The notes below the pieces were generated by a model. That model worked only from the letters and a program-made list of their open reading frames with translations. It searched no databases and had not been told where the DNA came from. A program made the translations under genes and the position numbers. Positions 10,748-12,594 of a stretch of DNA of 12,594 bases are shown here, piece by piece. The stretch lies in assembly GCA_900754955.1 (NCBI GenBank), contig CAAEEV010000121.1, positions 1 through 12,594 on the forward strand, given 5' to 3'. This DNA is from Eggerthellaceae bacterium (lineage in GTDB: Bacteria; Actinomycetota; Coriobacteriia; Coriobacteriales; Eggerthellaceae). Each line of letters starts with the position of its first letter. The stretch's first letter is position 1.

Positions 10748-11041
10748 CTACGCCCTCACCGGCACGCTGCAGTCGAAAAGCGCCTCGGGGTACACCTCTT
10801 GTCCGTCGGGCCACCCAAGCGCCAATCCGCAGTCGACAATGCTCACACGCTCGAGATACGCCCGATCGGCAAGCAGGCCGTATGCTCCGCCGCGTGCGAT
10901 GAACGGGGCGAGATCGAACAGGCGCCGCTCCCCCGTCTCGAACACAAGAAGCATGTGTCCGTCATCAACAACGGATACGCCAACGAGATCAGGTTGGCTC
11001 TTGCCCACAACCCCCGATCTTCCACATGGTTCTGCTGCCAT
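10748..11041 (-). CDS. DUF2442 family protein
   Basis: 97 residues, function unknown. The fold signature of DUF2442 is clear: GVSVVDDGHMLLVFETGERRLFDLAPF (21-47), then GGAYGLLADRAYLERVSIVD (51-70), GLALGWPDGQEVYPEALF (72-89). These match the family pattern of a beta hairpin with FxxGExRxFDL, a short helix and a terminal WPDGxExxPExL. The start at 11041 is preferred because AGGTGG lies eight bases upstream, overlapping the stop of the DUF4160 gene; GTG codons at 11053 and 11050 have no ribosome site. DUF4160 and DUF2442 genes occur side by side in many genomes and are often suspected to be a toxin-antitoxin-like module; I know of no settled function. Its first third is hydrophilic and poorly conserved. 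G+C is lower than its flanks. Confidence 0.8.
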   Translation of the reverse strand: MAAEPCGRSGVVGKSQPDLVGVSVVDDGHMLLVFETGERRLFDLAPFIARGGAYGLLADRAYLERVSIVDCGLALGWPDGQEVYPEALFDCSVPVRA

Positions 11042-11053
11042 CGCAACCACCAC

Positions 11054-11320
11054 CTACGCCAACGGATCGATTCGGAACGGCTCGAGACCCTCGGAAAGCA
11101 GGGTCCAATCGGCAGCAAGCTCAACTCGCCGAACGAGCACCCACGCCCGCAGGACCGCCGTCTGCTTCGGAGGAAGGAATCCCGCGAGCACGTTCCCCTC
11201 GAAATCCATAGCGCATGCGTACTCGGCATAGCGTGCATGGACATGCGGCACATGATGCTTACTACCCACCTCATTGTACATGAACACCATAATGCCGAAA
11301 AAGAAGGATACGAGGGCCAT
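11054..11320 (-). CDS. DUF4160 family protein
   Basis: 88 residues, function unknown. The family core is visible: SFFFGIMVFMYNEVGSKHHVPHVHARYAEY (5-34), the counterpart of FYGIxIxMYxxDHxPPHFHVRYGEY, then MDFEGNVLAGFLPPKQTAVLRAWV (38-61) and the terminal helix RVELAADWTLLSEGLEPFRIDPL (65-87). The His cluster at 22, 23, 26 and 28 is the conserved feature and might bind metal or act in catalysis; that is unproven. The ATG at 11320 has AAGGA six bases upstream; a TTG at 11326 is possible but poorer. It begins 44 bases after dprA and its stop is 12 bases before the DUF2442 ATG, so the two are cotranscribed. The region 11041-11340 is about 57% G+C by hand count against about 70% or more nearby, suggesting acquisition. 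Confidence 0.82.
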   Translation of the reverse strand: MALVSFFFGIMVFMYNEVGSKHHVPHVHARYAEYACAMDFEGNVLAGFLPPKQTAVLRAWVLVRRVELAADWTLLSEGLEPFRIDPLA

Positions 11321-11364
11321 GGACAATCCTTTGTTTGCTGGGATTCACGTGGTACACGATGCAA

Positions 11365-12363
11365 TCAGAAGCGGCCGCGGGCGGCGTTGGGACCGTAGCG
11401 GCCGTCGGGATACTGGGCGATGAGCCCATCGCGCTGCGCTTTGGCAAGCCAGACGAGAAGCCCCGTCAGCGCATCGGTTCCGCGCGTGCCAGCAGCCGTT
11501 CCGCCGAGCACGAGATTGCGCAACTCCTCCATGCCGAGGGGCTGCGCTTCAAGCGCCTCGAGAACCGCAGCGTATGCAGGGTCGCACGCTGCACGAGAAC
11601 CTGCGTTGGATCCGCACCGCCCACGCGCGGCGCTCCCTTCCACTTCCCCGCTCGCCGTCTCGTGATACGTCTCCTGATGCAAACAGCCGAACAGGGCGAA
11701 CAGCTGGTCCTCGAACGTCTCGTCGTCGACCACGGGCGTTGCGCCCTGGTAGATGAGACGATTGGCGCCGCGCGAGCTCGCCGCCGTGATGCAACCCGGC
11801 ACCACGAGCACCTCGCGGTTGGCGGCAAGCGCCTCGTCGGCCGTGGAGAACGTCCCCGAAGGCAGCCCCGCCTCCACGATGAGCGTCGCACGCCCCAGGC
11901 CCGCAATGAGTCGATTCCGCTCGCGGAACGCGAACGGCAGGGGCTTGAAACCCCATTCCTGCTCGGACACCACCGCACCGCCTGCATCGACGATGCGCTG
12001 GAACAGCCCGCGGTTCTCGGCGGGATACAGCTCATCGCAGCCGCCGCCGAGAAATGCCACCGTCGGCGCACCCTCCGCAAGCGCCGCCTCATGCGCCACC
12101 GCGTCGCAGCCCCGCGCGCCGCCCGAGACAATGACGATGCCGCGGCGCGCCGCCATCCCGGCAAACCGCTTCGCGCACCCGAGCCCGTACGGCGTCGCGC
12201 GGCGCGCGCCCACCACGGCAAGCCCCTCGCGAAGCGCCTCCACGTTCCCCACCACGTACAGACGCTGCGGCGGACGCGGAATCGCCCGCAGCGCCGCAGG
12301 AAACCGCTCGTCGTCGCGCGCTATCTCATGACGCGGCCCTGAAAGCACCTGCCTTCTTCCCAT
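11365..12363 (-). CDS. dprA: DNA-processing protein DprA (Smf)
   Basis: 332 residues. DprA binds incoming single-stranded DNA and loads RecA during natural transformation. The extended Rossmann fold covers about 18-215: the entry strand FPAALRAIPRPPQRLYVVGN (21-40), AVVGARRATPYG (49-60), IVSGGARGCDAVAHEAAL (78-95), FLGGGCDELYP (104-114), FRERNRLIAGLG (146-157), EAGLPSGTFSTADEAL (164-179) and NREVLVVPGCITAASSRGANRLI (182-204). A variable linker (about 235-258) leads to a winged-helix-like C-terminal domain (about 262-325). There is no N-terminal SAM domain. The start at 12363 has GGGAGG eight bases upstream and lies one base after the comM-like stop (TGAAATG), implying coupling. A competence role is inferred from family; DprA also persists in bacteria not known to transform. 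Confidence 0.95.
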   Translation of the reverse strand: MGRRQVLSGPRHEIARDDERFPAALRAIPRPPQRLYVVGNVEALREGLAVVGARRATPYGLGCAKRFAGMAARRGIVIVSGGARGCDAVAHEAALAEGAPTVAFLGGGCDELYPAENRGLFQRIVDAGGAVVSEQEWGFKPLPFAFRERNRLIAGLGRATLIVEAGLPSGTFSTADEALAANREVLVVPGCITAASSRGANRLIYQGATPVVDDETFEDQLFALFGCLHQETYHETASGEVEGSAARGRCGSNAGSRAACDPAYAAVLEALEAQPLGMEELRNLVLGGTAAGTRGTDALTGLLVWLAKAQRDGLIAQYPDGRYGPNAARGRF

Positions 12364-12364
12364 T

Positions 12365-12594
12365 TCAGCAACCTCCCACTCCCTCGCGTAGGCGGAACCC
12401 GAGCGCCTCGGCGAGATGCTCGACCGTCACCGCCTCGCACTCCCCGATATCGGCGATGGTGCGCGCAACCGCAAGCGTGCTCACGAGCGCCCTGCCACTC
12501 ATCGCGTGCGCATCTGCCATCGAAACGAGAAACTCACGTCCCTCATCGGTCAGGCGGCATGCGGCGATCACATCGCGCGGAGCCGCATTGCGCC
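12365..12594 (-). CDS. comM: ComM/YifB-type Mg-chelatase-like AAA+ protein, 3' end
   Basis: Only the last 75 residues are in the window; the frame is open to the right edge. The segment MSGRALVSTLAVARTIADI, followed by VTVEHLAEALGFR, is the C-terminal helical lid typical of the ComM/YifB family (consensus S-R-A ... VARTIADL ... HLxEALxYR). ComM is a hexameric helicase that extends branch migration of transforming DNA and is commonly encoded next to dprA. The coupled arrangement with dprA supports the call. A RuvB- or MoxR-like AAA+ protein is less likely. The N-terminal protease-like and ATPase parts are outside. Confidence 0.85.
   Translation of the reverse strand, partial: RNAAPRDVIAACRLTDEGREFLVSMADAHAMSGRALVSTLAVARTIADIGECEAVTVEHLAEALGFRLREGVGGC

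Noticed and set aside
9406-10902. 498-codon open frame antisense to trmFO
   Set aside because: Same GC-bias artefact opposite a certain gene; it also runs through the spacer upstream of trmFO without any domain.
11342-11355. Second parS-like site upstream of the DUF4160 gene
   Set aside because: GATTCACGTGGTAC matches the actinobacterial parS 14-mer at only 11 positions and breaks the palindrome in its right arm; probably chance.

Overview
The window is from a GC-rich bacterial chromosome. By eye most genes are about 65-75% G+C with strong G/C bias at third codon positions. This bias produces long shadow reading frames opposite the real genes, which are not annotated. Gene content, GC and the clostridial-style glutamate dehydrogenase suggest a high-GC actinobacterial lineage, perhaps Coriobacteriia (Eggerthella or Gordonibacter type). 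That is inference from memory; no 16S or other decisive marker is present.

Layout. The plus strand carries the 3' end of an SbcC/Rad50-type nuclease ATPase gene (1-957) and a complete glutamate dehydrogenase gene, gdhA (1130-2461), which ends in a strong hairpin. Everything from 2652 to the right edge lies on the minus strand in two blocks. The left block, in transcription order, is uvrA (nucleotide excision repair), an EamA/DMT-type permease, and a membrane-anchored protein with a long Ala/Ser/Asp/Gly linker and a possible inactive metallophosphoesterase-like domain. The right block, in transcription order, is the 3' end of a comM/yifB-type gene, dprA, a small DUF4160-DUF2442 pair, trmFO and xerC. 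This resembles the dprA-topA-trmFO-xerC cluster known from Firmicutes. Here topA is missing, and the DUF pair, of lower GC, sits in its place.

The most distinctive non-coding region is the 462-base gap between xerC and uvrA (7751-8212). It holds a perfect ParB-binding parS palindrome (8091-8110), four related 26-base repeats (three of which can form hairpins), tandem 7-mers and an 11-base inverted repeat bracketing the block. It also holds a plausible uvrA promoter overlapped by a LexA-like operator. Much of it is near 47% G+C, far below its surroundings.

Functionally the window is dominated by DNA maintenance. SbcC processes hairpins and breaks, UvrA recognises lesions, DprA and ComM handle incoming single strands, XerC resolves chromosome dimers, and parS is the segregation centromere. 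TrmFO (tRNA methylation), GdhA (ammonia assimilation or glutamate catabolism) and the permease are metabolic or housekeeping additions. The best candidates for something under-described are the DUF4160-DUF2442 module, the repeat-laden parS region and the pseudo-metallophosphoesterase-like surface protein.
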